Shown: piece by piece, positions 54,508-61,748 of the stretch
Layout: every line of letters begins with the position of its first letter
How positions within the stretch are numbered: position 1 is the first letter of the stretch
Source of the DNA: Gammaproteobacteria bacterium
GTDB lineage: Bacteria; Pseudomonadota; Gammaproteobacteria; Natronospirales; REEB76
NCBI GenBank assembly: GCA_035279405.1
Contig: DATEHU010000033.1
Coordinates: 140,231 to 204,230, forward strand
Direction: 5' to 3'
DNA length: 64,000 nucleotides
The notes under the pieces: model-generated
Seen by the model: only the letters and a program-made list of their open reading frames with translations
Database searches by the model: none
Told to the model about the DNA's origin: nothing
Program-made: the position numbers and the translations under genes

Positions 54508-55658
54508 CACGCCGCTTCCCGTGCGCCGAATTCGCCAACGACATCTAGCAACATTTTCACCGCGCGCGTGCTCACGTTGAACGGTGGCATGAGTCTCAGC
54601 ACCGCCGGATCGTCTGAGCCTCCTACCAAAATGCGCCTGTCGAAAAGGTGCGCCTTCAGGGCCTTGGCTTGAGCGCCGGCTTCGAGTCCCAGCAGCAGTC
54701 CTGCGCCACGCACTTCACGCACGACGCCGTGCATATTGGCGCGGATGTGCTGCGCCAGCGCACGCGCATGTGTCATGAGATTTTCTTCCCGGATTACTTT
54801 AAGCGTGGCAATCAGCGCCGCGCAGGCGAGCGGACCACCGCCGAACGTGCTCCCAAGGTCGCCGGGCCCGAGTGCCGCGGCGATGTTGGAGCGCATCAGC
54901 ACGCCGCCCATGGGTACACCCGAAGCCATGCCCTTGGCGCAAGTGATGATGTCGGGTTCAACGCCGTAAAGATTCGCGGCGAAGGGTGAGCCCAGCCGGC
55001 CGATGCCGGTCTGCACTTCATCGAGGATCAACAGCGCACCAGACTGCGTGCACTTGTCGCGCAGCGCGGCAAACCATGTGGCATCCGCGGTTTTCACCCC
55101 GGCCATGGACTGGATGGGCTCGACGATCACCGCGGCCTTGTCGGAAAAATCCGCGGTGGCAAGCGCCACGACATCGCCGAACGGCAGAAAGTCCACCGGC
55201 GCGAGCAACGATTCAAAATCCTTGCGCAACTTGGGTGCATCGGTAACCGACAGGGCGAGCAAAGAGCGGCCGTGGAAGGCGCCCTGAAATGCCGCAAATT
55301 TTTTGCGACCGGTAAGTTTGAGCGCAATCTTCAGCGCATTTTCGTTGGCTTCGGCACCGGAGTTGCAGAAGAACACCGAGGCCATGCCATTGCCGGCGAA
55401 TTCAATCAGCGCCGCCGCGGCCGCATCGCGCACCGGCAGGTGGGCCGCCGCGGAATAAAAAATCAGCTTGTGCGCTTGCTCAGCAATTGCAGCCGCCACC
55501 GCCGGATGGCAATGGCCGGTGCTGGCCACGCAGTGGCCGCCGTAGAAATCCAGCCAACGGTTGCCGGCCGCGTCCAGGATGTATTCGCCTTCTCCCCCCA
55601 CCACCGGAAAGGGATAAGGCGCATACGTCGGCAGCAGCGCAGATGAATATGCAGTCAT
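54507..55658 (-). CDS. argD: N-acylornithine aminotransferase
   Basis: 383 residues, fold-type I PLP enzyme. It converts the acylglutamate semialdehyde to acylornithine. LDFYGGHCVASTGHCHPAV, FCNSGAEANENALKIALK, LILDEVQTGIGRLGSPFAAN and the PLP-lysine region ITCAKGMASGVPMGGVLMRS are present. It is the first gene of the cluster, divergent from argR across an AT-rich 100 bp gap. It is one base overlapped with argF'. Confidence 0.95.
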   Translation of the reverse strand: MTAYSSALLPTYAPYPFPVVGGEGEYILDAAGNRWLDFYGGHCVASTGHCHPAVAAAIAEQAHKLIFYSAAAHLPVRDAAAAALIEFAGNGMASVFFCNSGAEANENALKIALKLTGRKKFAAFQGAFHGRSLLALSVTDAPKLRKDFESLLAPVDFLPFGDVVALATADFSDKAAVIVEPIQSMAGVKTADATWFAALRDKCTQSGALLILDEVQTGIGRLGSPFAANLYGVEPDIITCAKGMASGVPMGGVLMRSNIAAALGPGDLGSTFGGGPLACAALIATLKVIREENLMTHARALAQHIRANMHGVVREVRGAGLLLGLEAGAQAKALKAHLFDRRILVGGSDDPAVLRLMPPFNVSTRAVKMLLDVVGEFGAREAA

Positions 55659-55758
55659 CTATGAATAAACAAGAGTAAGATTGAATATAATGCGGATATA
55701 TACAAGTAAATGCCAATAAATGCAAGAGATATGCGAGAATTTTTGCCGTGAGGAATCC
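55659..55758. promoter_or_regulatory. argD-argR divergent promoter with candidate ARG boxes
   Basis: Strongly AT-rich. CTATGAATAAACAAGAG and GCCAATAAATGCAAGAG each resemble ARG boxes (ATGAATAAAAATTCA-like), and TTGAATATAATGCGGAT is a third candidate with a TATAAT-like core. ArgR probably represses both directions here. Confidence 0.5.
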
Positions 55759-56175
55759 ATGACGCTCGACGAAGCCATTCTGAAATTGACCAATGAACGG
55801 CAAATCACCGATCAGTCGGACTTGCTCGCGTTACTCGGTCAGGCCGGCCACGAGGTGACACAGCCGACGCTGTCGCGGCATCTGCGCAAACTCAGCATCC
55901 AGAAACTGGCCGGTCGTTATCAGCGTGTGGAGCGGCCGGCAGCGGAAATGCCGGTCTTCGAAATGAAGCTGGTTCCTCCAAACATGCTGGTGATCCGCAC
56001 GCGCCCGGGCTTTGCCCAGCCGCTGGCTGTCAAGCTGGATCAGCGGCGGATTGAAGGCGTAGCCGGGACCTTGGCGGGCGACGACACGGTATTCATCGCC
56101 GTGGCTTCCTCGACAGCCCTCAAAAATGTGTCCGCCGCAGTGGAACAACTGCTCGCCGGTGGTAATAGCGAATAG
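55759..56175 (+). CDS. argR: arginine repressor
   Basis: 138 residues. The N-terminal winged helix reads TDQSDLLALLGQAGHEVTQP and TLSRHLRKLSIQKL. The C-terminal oligomerisation and arginine-binding domain has VIRTRPGFAQPLAVKLDQRR, then GVAGTLAGDDTVFIAVAS with the GDDT arginine-contact motif. ATG 55759 follows GAGGA; the frame opens further upstream without a start signal. Its divergent position to argD makes it the obvious regulator of the cluster. Confidence 0.93.
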   Translation: MTLDEAILKLTNERQITDQSDLLALLGQAGHEVTQPTLSRHLRKLSIQKLAGRYQRVERPAAEMPVFEMKLVPPNMLVIRTRPGFAQPLAVKLDQRRIEGVAGTLAGDDTVFIAVASSTALKNVSAAVEQLLAGGNSE

Positions 56176-56255
56176 GCTCTTATGGAACCCCAAGGCTGTG
56201 GGCAGCGTGTCATCAAAAAAGCACGGGCCTCCTTCCAACACTCGGGAGAAACGTC

Positions 56256-56786
56256 ATGCACAAACCGACGATCACAATCACCCTGCTGACTGGCATCGGC
56301 CTCGCATTGGGCGCGTGCGTCACCAGTCCTTACGGAGACGGGTATCCCGCGGGCGGATATTCCTATGCGCCGGCGGCGCAGTATCAGGCACCGAGCCCCG
56401 CGCAGGCGGTCGCACAAGCCGCGTTTACCGCCGCCGAAATTGCAATCATGCAGCAATATTTCCAGAATCATCCCGGTCATCAGACACAGGGGGACAACGA
56501 TCAAGGCGACGAGGAAGAACACGGTAACGGACATGGTCACGGCCATGGCTGGAAGAGCCGTGAAGGTGGGCTGCCGCCGGGCATCGCCAAAAACCTGGCG
56601 CGCGGCAAGCCACTGCCGCCGGGCATCGCGGCCCAGTTGCAGCCGCTGCCACCGGAACTGGTGCAGCAGTTGCCTCGCCCGCCGGCGGGTTATCAGATAT
56701 TCATGCTGGACGGCAGAATCCTGCTGGTAAACATGGCCACCCAAGTGATCAGCGATGTGATCGCCAACGCCATCCTTGGCCATTGA
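56256..56786 (+). CDS. CigR-family-like lipoprotein
   Basis: 176 residues. A lipoprotein signal ends LALGAC (C21). A Gln/Ala/Tyr-rich linker is followed by an acidic and His-rich patch, DQGDEEEHGNGHGHGHGW, and then GLPPGIAKNLARGKPLPPGI, LPPELVQQLPRPPAGYQIFM and LVNMATQVISDVIANAIL, the conserved C-terminal pattern of CigR/RcnB-like proteins. In Salmonella CigR affects virulence; the general function is unclear. The His patch may bind metal. GGGAGA precedes the ATG. Confidence 0.75.
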   Translation: MHKPTITITLLTGIGLALGACVTSPYGDGYPAGGYSYAPAAQYQAPSPAQAVAQAAFTAAEIAIMQQYFQNHPGHQTQGDNDQGDEEEHGNGHGHGHGWKSREGGLPPGIAKNLARGKPLPPGIAAQLQPLPPELVQQLPRPPAGYQIFMLDGRILLVNMATQVISDVIANAILGH

Positions 56787-56930
56787 CTGGCCGCTGAGCA
56801 CAAAAAAGCCATGGAACAGCAAAGCCTGCGGGCTTCGCGCGTGAACTCGGCCTGAGTTCCGCGGTCGAACCGGGTGGATTGCCCCGCCGCATGCGGCAGG
56901 GCATGTCGTCGTTCCATAACGGGGGTCTTT

Positions 56931-58838
56931 ATGAAACTTCTCTGCCTGCCTCTATTGGGCCTGGGTCTCACCGCACTATGCCTCAGTGCACTGGCGGCCG
57001 AGCCGAATGCCAATGCCGTGTCCTATGCCACCCGGGACAACCCTGAAACCCTGGTGCTGGATGCGCGCGACGCCGGTCGCGGCCTGATGATCTCGACCAT
57101 GACCATTCCGGTCAGGCCCGGACCGTTCACTTTCGTATATCCCAAGTGGGTGCCGGGCGAACACGGCCCGACCGGTCCGCTCAACGACATCTCGCAGCTC
57201 AAGGTATCGGCGAACGGGCAGCCGCTCACCTGGCGTCGCGACCAGGTGGACATGTACGCCTTTCATGTGGACGTGCCGGCAGGCGTATCGAAGCTCATTG
57301 TGCAATTCACGGTGCTGATGAACGCGCCGGGCGACGTGATGGCCACACCCAACCTGTTCATCCTCAACTGGAACCGTGCGCTCTTTTATCAGAACGACAC
57401 CAACGCAAAGGATGTCTTTTTCAAACCGAGCATCATCCTGCCCAAGGGCTGGAGCTACGGCACCGCCCTGCCCGCTCCGCATCAGGTTGGCGAGCGTGTG
57501 GATTTCGGCGAGGTGCCGCTCAACATGCTGGTGGACTCGCCGCTCGACGCCGGCATCTATTACAAGCACATCGAACTCTGGCGCAGCGGCAACGCCTATC
57601 AGATGCTCGATATCTTCGCCGACAAACCTCAGGACTTGGACATTCCAGACTCGCTGATTGCGAAATACAAGCGCATGGCACCGGAAGCGCTGGCGCTTTA
57701 CGGCGCGCGCCACTGGAACGTGTACCACTCGCTGCTTGCGCTCTCCAACGCCGTCGGTTTCCAGGGCATCGAGCATCACCAATCCAGCGACGACCGCGCG
57801 CCGGACGATTTCATGACTAACCCCGACGAACAACTGCTGTCGGGCGACCTGCTCACCCACGAGTTCTCGCATTCGTGGAACGGCAAGTACCGCCGGCCGT
57901 TTGACCTTTGGCAGCCGAACTTCCAGATGCCCGAACACACCGAGCTGCTGTGGGTGTACGAAGGCATGAATCAGTACCTTGGCGACCTGCTTTCCTTCCG
58001 CATGGGTATCCGCAAGCCTTCCGACTATCCGGAATACCTCGCGTGGATTTACAGCCAGATGGCCAACGAACCGGGCCGCAAGACCGAGCCGCTGATTGAC
58101 ACCACCACGGCCGCGCCGTACCTCTACCAGGCGCGCGGCGCCTACCGCGAGATCCGCCGCACCGCCGACGATTTCTACACCGAAGGCGAGCTGCTGTGGC
58201 TGGACGTGGACACCATCATCCGCGAAAAAACCCGCGATGAAAAATCATTGGATACCTTCCTGCACCTGTACGCCGGTCCGCCGGACACCGGGCCGATCAC
58301 CAAGACGTATACGCGCGCGGACATCGAGAACCTGCTCAACGAAGTCGTACCCTACGACTGGCACGCCTTCTTCCAGAAACACGTATACGAAATCGCGGAC
58401 CTGCCGCCCACCGCCGAGCTGGCGCGCGCCGGCTGGAAGCTGGTGTACAACGACAAGCCCAACACCTTCATGCAAGCCGCCAGCAAGCAATTCCACAACG
58501 ATGACCAGTGGCTTACTTACGGCTTGACGATCGGCAAGGACGGTACCATCTACGGTGTGCGCGAGGGTTCACCTGCCTGGCAGGCCGGCATGGCGCCGGG
58601 CATGAAGCTCCAGGCGGTGGACGGTCAAAGCTACACCCCCGAAACACTCGCCTATGAGTTAAAACAAGCCGAGCATGAAACTGCGCCCACGACTTTCATT
58701 GTGGAACAGAACGGCTGGTACAAAACCTATAGCGTGGATTATCACGGCGGTCCGCGTTATCCGCACTTGATGCGCATCCCCGGCATCCCCGACATGCTCG
58801 CCAAGATCATGGCGCCGCATGCCGGGGCAGGCATGTAA
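56931..58838 (+). CDS. M61 family peptidase with PDZ domain, exported
   Basis: 635 residues with a signal peptide (1-22). The N-terminal beta domain (TRDNPETLVLDARDAGRGLM) is followed by the zinc site H310-E311-F-S-H314 in THEFSHSWNGKYRRP and E344 in WVYEGMNQYLGDLLSFR. A PDZ-like region occupies about residues 540-605 (YGVREGSPAWQAGMAPGMKL). Family members are glycyl aminopeptidases. The probable location is the periplasm. The ATG follows GGGGG. A good terminator follows the stop. Confidence 0.9.
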   Translation: MKLLCLPLLGLGLTALCLSALAAEPNANAVSYATRDNPETLVLDARDAGRGLMISTMTIPVRPGPFTFVYPKWVPGEHGPTGPLNDISQLKVSANGQPLTWRRDQVDMYAFHVDVPAGVSKLIVQFTVLMNAPGDVMATPNLFILNWNRALFYQNDTNAKDVFFKPSIILPKGWSYGTALPAPHQVGERVDFGEVPLNMLVDSPLDAGIYYKHIELWRSGNAYQMLDIFADKPQDLDIPDSLIAKYKRMAPEALALYGARHWNVYHSLLALSNAVGFQGIEHHQSSDDRAPDDFMTNPDEQLLSGDLLTHEFSHSWNGKYRRPFDLWQPNFQMPEHTELLWVYEGMNQYLGDLLSFRMGIRKPSDYPEYLAWIYSQMANEPGRKTEPLIDTTTAAPYLYQARGAYREIRRTADDFYTEGELLWLDVDTIIREKTRDEKSLDTFLHLYAGPPDTGPITKTYTRADIENLLNEVVPYDWHAFFQKHVYEIADLPPTAELARAGWKLVYNDKPNTFMQAASKQFHNDDQWLTYGLTIGKDGTIYGVREGSPAWQAGMAPGMKLQAVDGQSYTPETLAYELKQAEHETAPTTFIVEQNGWYKTYSVDYHGGPRYPHLMRIPGIPDMLAKIMAPHAGAGM

Positions 58839-58848
58839 ATACATTGGC

Positions 58849-58870
58849 GCCCCGCTCTCCGCAGCGGGGC
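58849..58870. terminator. terminator hairpin between M61 peptidase and GST
   Basis: An 8 bp perfect stem GCCCCGCT / AGCGGGGC with a six-base loop, in the 33 bp between convergent genes. Confidence 0.7.
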
Positions 58871-58871
58871 A

Positions 58872-59600
58872 TCATTTGTCCAGCTCCGGATAGTGGCGGA
58901 ACAGACCGCCCTCGTTAAATGGCAGGCGCCGGTCCGAAGCCAGATAGGCGGCGATGCGCGACCGCTGTGACACACGCTCGTGTAATACCATCACTGCCGG
59001 ATACTGAGATTCATGCTTGCGCATGGCATGTGGAAAGGCGTAGCGCAGACCCGCGATCATCTGAAACAGCGACAAGTCCGCATAGGTGAGCGCCCCGCCC
59101 ACCAGGAATTCGTTGCCCGCCGGATTGCGCTGCAACACTTTCTCGAAGTAACCAAGGAATTTCGGCAGGCGGTGTTGCAGAAACAGCTTGCCACGCCTGC
59201 CTGCTTCGGGTTTCTGATCCTCGTAATATTCCGTGGGTCCGAGCGGATGATGGGTGTCATGCACTTCCACCACCCAGTCGGTGATGGTGAGCTGTAACTG
59301 GTGGGTCCACAGCCGACCCGCTTCGTCATTCGGTGCGAGGCCGTGACGCGCACCCAAGTACAGCAGAATGTTGGTGGTTTGCGCAATCACCAGCTCGCCG
59401 GCTTTGAGCACCGGCGGCGCGAAGGGCGGTTGGGCAAGTTCCCGATCGGCCAGAATATTGAGCAGCTTTTTTGTAGCAGCTTCTTCGCCACCGCTGTCTT
59501 TCGCCACATCCACGTACGGCACGCCGGCCTCCTCCAGCGCCAGGCGCACGAACTCGCCGCGTCCCTGGATGCCCGGCCAGTAATACAGTTCATAAGTCAT
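58872..59600 (-). CDS. glutathione S-transferase
   Basis: 242 residues. The N-terminus YELYYWPGIQGRGEFVRLAL resembles sigma/omega-like GSTs, with a tyrosine at the position used for glutathione activation. FAPPVLKAGELVIAQTTNIL is the glutathione-binding strand and NEFLVGGALTYADLSLFQMI the C-terminal N-cap region. The substrate is unknown. GAGGAG precedes the ATG. It is downstream of the ABC-2 exporter genes on the same strand with a 36 bp gap and may be cotranscribed. Confidence 0.87.
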   Translation of the reverse strand: MTYELYYWPGIQGRGEFVRLALEEAGVPYVDVAKDSGGEEAATKKLLNILADRELAQPPFAPPVLKAGELVIAQTTNILLYLGARHGLAPNDEAGRLWTHQLQLTITDWVVEVHDTHHPLGPTEYYEDQKPEAGRRGKLFLQHRLPKFLGYFEKVLQRNPAGNEFLVGGALTYADLSLFQMIAGLRYAFPHAMRKHESQYPAVMVLHERVSQRSRIAAYLASDRRLPFNEGGLFRHYPELDK

Positions 59601-59636
59601 GACCGACTCCTCGGCACATCACTGCGTAAATGATTT

Positions 59637-60443
59637 TCAGTTGACTGTCTCCGCGCTGTAACGCGCAATCAGGCCGGTACGCACTGCGCGCTGATACACG
59701 CGCGAGAATATCCAACCGGCCAGCAGCACGTAGATCACAGCAAGCCCGCCGCCGAGCGCCAGCAATCCCGGCGAAAACTCCTTGTGCGCCACCAGCGCGC
59801 GCATGCCTTCGAACACGTAAGACGGCGGCAGCAGCCAGGAAATCGCGTGCATCCACGCGGGCAGCACCGAGAGCGGATAGAACACGCCGGCGAACGGCGA
59901 AATCAGAGCCGGTATCGGCCATACGAACCATTCCGCCGCCGGGCCGAGTCTCAGCACCAGCGCGCAACCGAGAATCCCCAGTGCGATGCCGGACAGGAAC
60001 AAAATCAGCAGGAACGGCACGAACATCAGGCCATAGACAAAAAAAGACAGACCGAAGGCCAGCGTGGCCATCAACACCATGACCACCAGTCCCACGGCGC
60101 TGGTGGCAACGCTGCTGGTCACGAGGCCGGTGAGATATTCGCCCAGTGACAGCGGCGTGGCAAAGATGTTGAGGAAATTGCGCGACCATACGTCCTCGAA
60201 GAATGCCATGGTGACGCCTTGCATGACGCGCGTCAGAAAATCCCAGAGCAGCACCGCGCCCAGCAGCGCCGGCACGAAATTGAACCCGGCATGGGAAACT
60301 TCGTTGAGGTAACGGGTGATGAACCCCCAGAGCACGATGTCCACCGTCACCCAGGCGAACAGCGGTACCACGCGCGCAGCACTGCCGCGCATCAGGTAAT
60401 ACTGGCGCAACACTATGGCGGCGACAGGCTTGAAACTAGGCAT
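59637..60443 (-). CDS. ABC-2 type transporter permease
   Basis: 268 residues with six hydrophobic segments (about 27-48, 58-80, 110-135, 140-165, 170-195 and 235-255). It begins MPSFKPVAAIVLRQYYLMRG. The central LISPFAGVFYPLSVLPAWMH and ISWLLPPSYVFEGMRALV are typical of ABC-2 exporters of the drug and lipid type. The ATG overlaps the upstream ATPase gene by 8 bp, so the two make one exporter. The substrate cannot be read. Confidence 0.88.
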   Translation of the reverse strand: MPSFKPVAAIVLRQYYLMRGSAARVVPLFAWVTVDIVLWGFITRYLNEVSHAGFNFVPALLGAVLLWDFLTRVMQGVTMAFFEDVWSRNFLNIFATPLSLGEYLTGLVTSSVATSAVGLVVMVLMATLAFGLSFFVYGLMFVPFLLILFLSGIALGILGCALVLRLGPAAEWFVWPIPALISPFAGVFYPLSVLPAWMHAISWLLPPSYVFEGMRALVAHKEFSPGLLALGGGLAVIYVLLAGWIFSRVYQRAVRTGLIARYSAETVN

Positions 60444-61194
60444 GCTCGGGTACCTTGGGCGCCAGCGGTTCGCGCGCCAGGGCAATGAACAATTCCTCGA
60501 GACTGCGCCGGCCGTGCTGCCGCGGCAGGCTGCGCGGATCGCCCTCGAGCAAAATCCGGCCATGCGACAGGAACAGTACCCGGTCGCAGACCTCTTCCAC
60601 CTCGTACATGTTGTGCGAAGTCCAGAGCACGCCGCTGGCTTCGCGGCGGACGAAGTCGCGAATGAATCCGCGGGTTTCCTGCGCCGTGGATGGATCCAGT
60701 GATGCGGTGGGTTCGTCGAGCAGCAGCAGGTTGGGACGGTTGAGCATTGCCTTGGCGAGCTGCACGCGCGTTTGTTCACCGGAGGACAGCACGCCGCATT
60801 TCACGTTGCGCAGCTCGCGCAAGCGGAACTGATCGAGCAGTGCTTCGATGCGTTGGCGCAAATCGGCGACCGCATAAATCAGACCGAAAATACGCAGATT
60901 CTGATAAACCGTGAGATTACCAGGTAGCGGTGCATACACCGCCGCGAAGTTGGTGCGCGCCAGCGCCTCGCGCCGCCGCCGCGCTACGTCCACGCCATCT
61001 ATGAGGATACGACCGGCGCTCGGAGCGAGCACCCCGAGAATCATGTTGATGGTGGTGGTTTTGCCCGCGCCATTCGGACCGAGCAGCCCGACGATTTCAT
61101 TGCGCTCGACGGTAAAGCTCACACCGCTCACGGCTGGCGACTCGCCGTAGCGCTTGCTTAGATCGCTGACCGAGAGTACCGCATCGGACATCAT
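60436..61194 (-). CDS. ABC transporter ATP-binding protein
   Basis: 252 residues. Walker A is GPNGAGKTT, and the signature reads LSSGEQTRVQLAKA, slightly different from LSGGQ. Walker B is LLLLDEPTASLDP and the switch histidine is in WTSHNM. It pairs with the permease gene by an 8 bp overlap, forming an ABC-2 exporter. An adjacent second ATG (61191) could also be the start. HicA lies about 95 bp upstream and is not obviously part of the unit. Confidence 0.93.
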   Translation of the reverse strand: MMSDAVLSVSDLSKRYGESPAVSGVSFTVERNEIVGLLGPNGAGKTTTINMILGVLAPSAGRILIDGVDVARRRREALARTNFAAVYAPLPGNLTVYQNLRIFGLIYAVADLRQRIEALLDQFRLRELRNVKCGVLSSGEQTRVQLAKAMLNRPNLLLLDEPTASLDPSTAQETRGFIRDFVRREASGVLWTSHNMYEVEEVCDRVLFLSHGRILLEGDPRSLPRQHGRRSLEELFIALAREPLAPKVPEHA

Positions 61195-61288
61195 GGAAAC
61201 TCGGGTAGGAAAGGCCGTTGATACAGCCGCCGCGCCATATCCGCCAAGTTAGCACTGCACCCCAGGGATGCGCGGCTACCGCCGTAAG

Positions 61289-61474
61289 TTACGGTTCCGG
61301 AACGCCCGGGTCACTGCAGATTTTACGGGCAAGATACTCGTTAATCTCGGAATGACGCGGCACGGCACTGCGCCGGCCGAGGCTGGAATTCTGCCACCAG
61401 GAATGTTTCGCGCCCTCTCTCAGCAGCGCGCATCCGTGCGCGGAAAGGTGCCGAAGAAGATCGCGACGTTTCAT
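61289..61474 (-). CDS. hicA: HicA-type mRNA interferase toxin
   Basis: 61 residues. It reads MKRRDLLRHLSAHGCALLRE and then GAKHSWWQNS, with the catalytic histidine in GxKHSWW, and SAVPRHSEINEYLARKI. This is the small dsRBD-like fold of HicA toxins that cleave mRNA. ATG 61474 overlaps the hicB stop by 4 bp. The order is hicB then hicA, the less common arrangement. Confidence 0.87.
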   Translation of the reverse strand: MKRRDLLRHLSAHGCALLREGAKHSWWQNSSLGRRSAVPRHSEINEYLARKICSDPGVPEP

Positions 61475-61683
61475 ATCGGGATGGAAAGTTCCTCATAACC
61501 TTTGCCGGCGGCGCGGCGTGCTTCTTCGCGGTTCATTTCGGTGGCTTCAGCGAGTGTAGTGCGCAGCGACTCCAGCAATTCCTCTCGACTAGCTTCCTGG
61601 CAGTTCACGCCGGGCACTTCCTCGACCCAGCCGATCCACCACGGACAATTTTGCTTGATGACGGCGGTATAGCTTGTTTGCAT
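61471..61683 (-). CDS. hicB: HicB-type antitoxin
   Basis: 70 residues from ATG 61683. The partial RNase H-like fold shows QTSYTAVIKQNCPWWIGWVE and EVPGVNCQEASREELLESLR, then TLAEATEMNREEAR. No DNA-binding domain follows, so it would bind only the toxin. A GTG at 61707 is an alternative. It is the first gene of a hicBA pair, 65 bp downstream of clpB on the same strand. Confidence 0.85.
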   Translation of the reverse strand: MQTSYTAVIKQNCPWWIGWVEEVPGVNCQEASREELLESLRTTLAEATEMNREEARRAAGKGYEELSIPI

Positions 61684-61748
61684 TGCGTGTGTACTCGCTG
61701 TTGGCACTCTTACACTTTACTCCATGACCGTTAAATGCGGTAGCTTCT

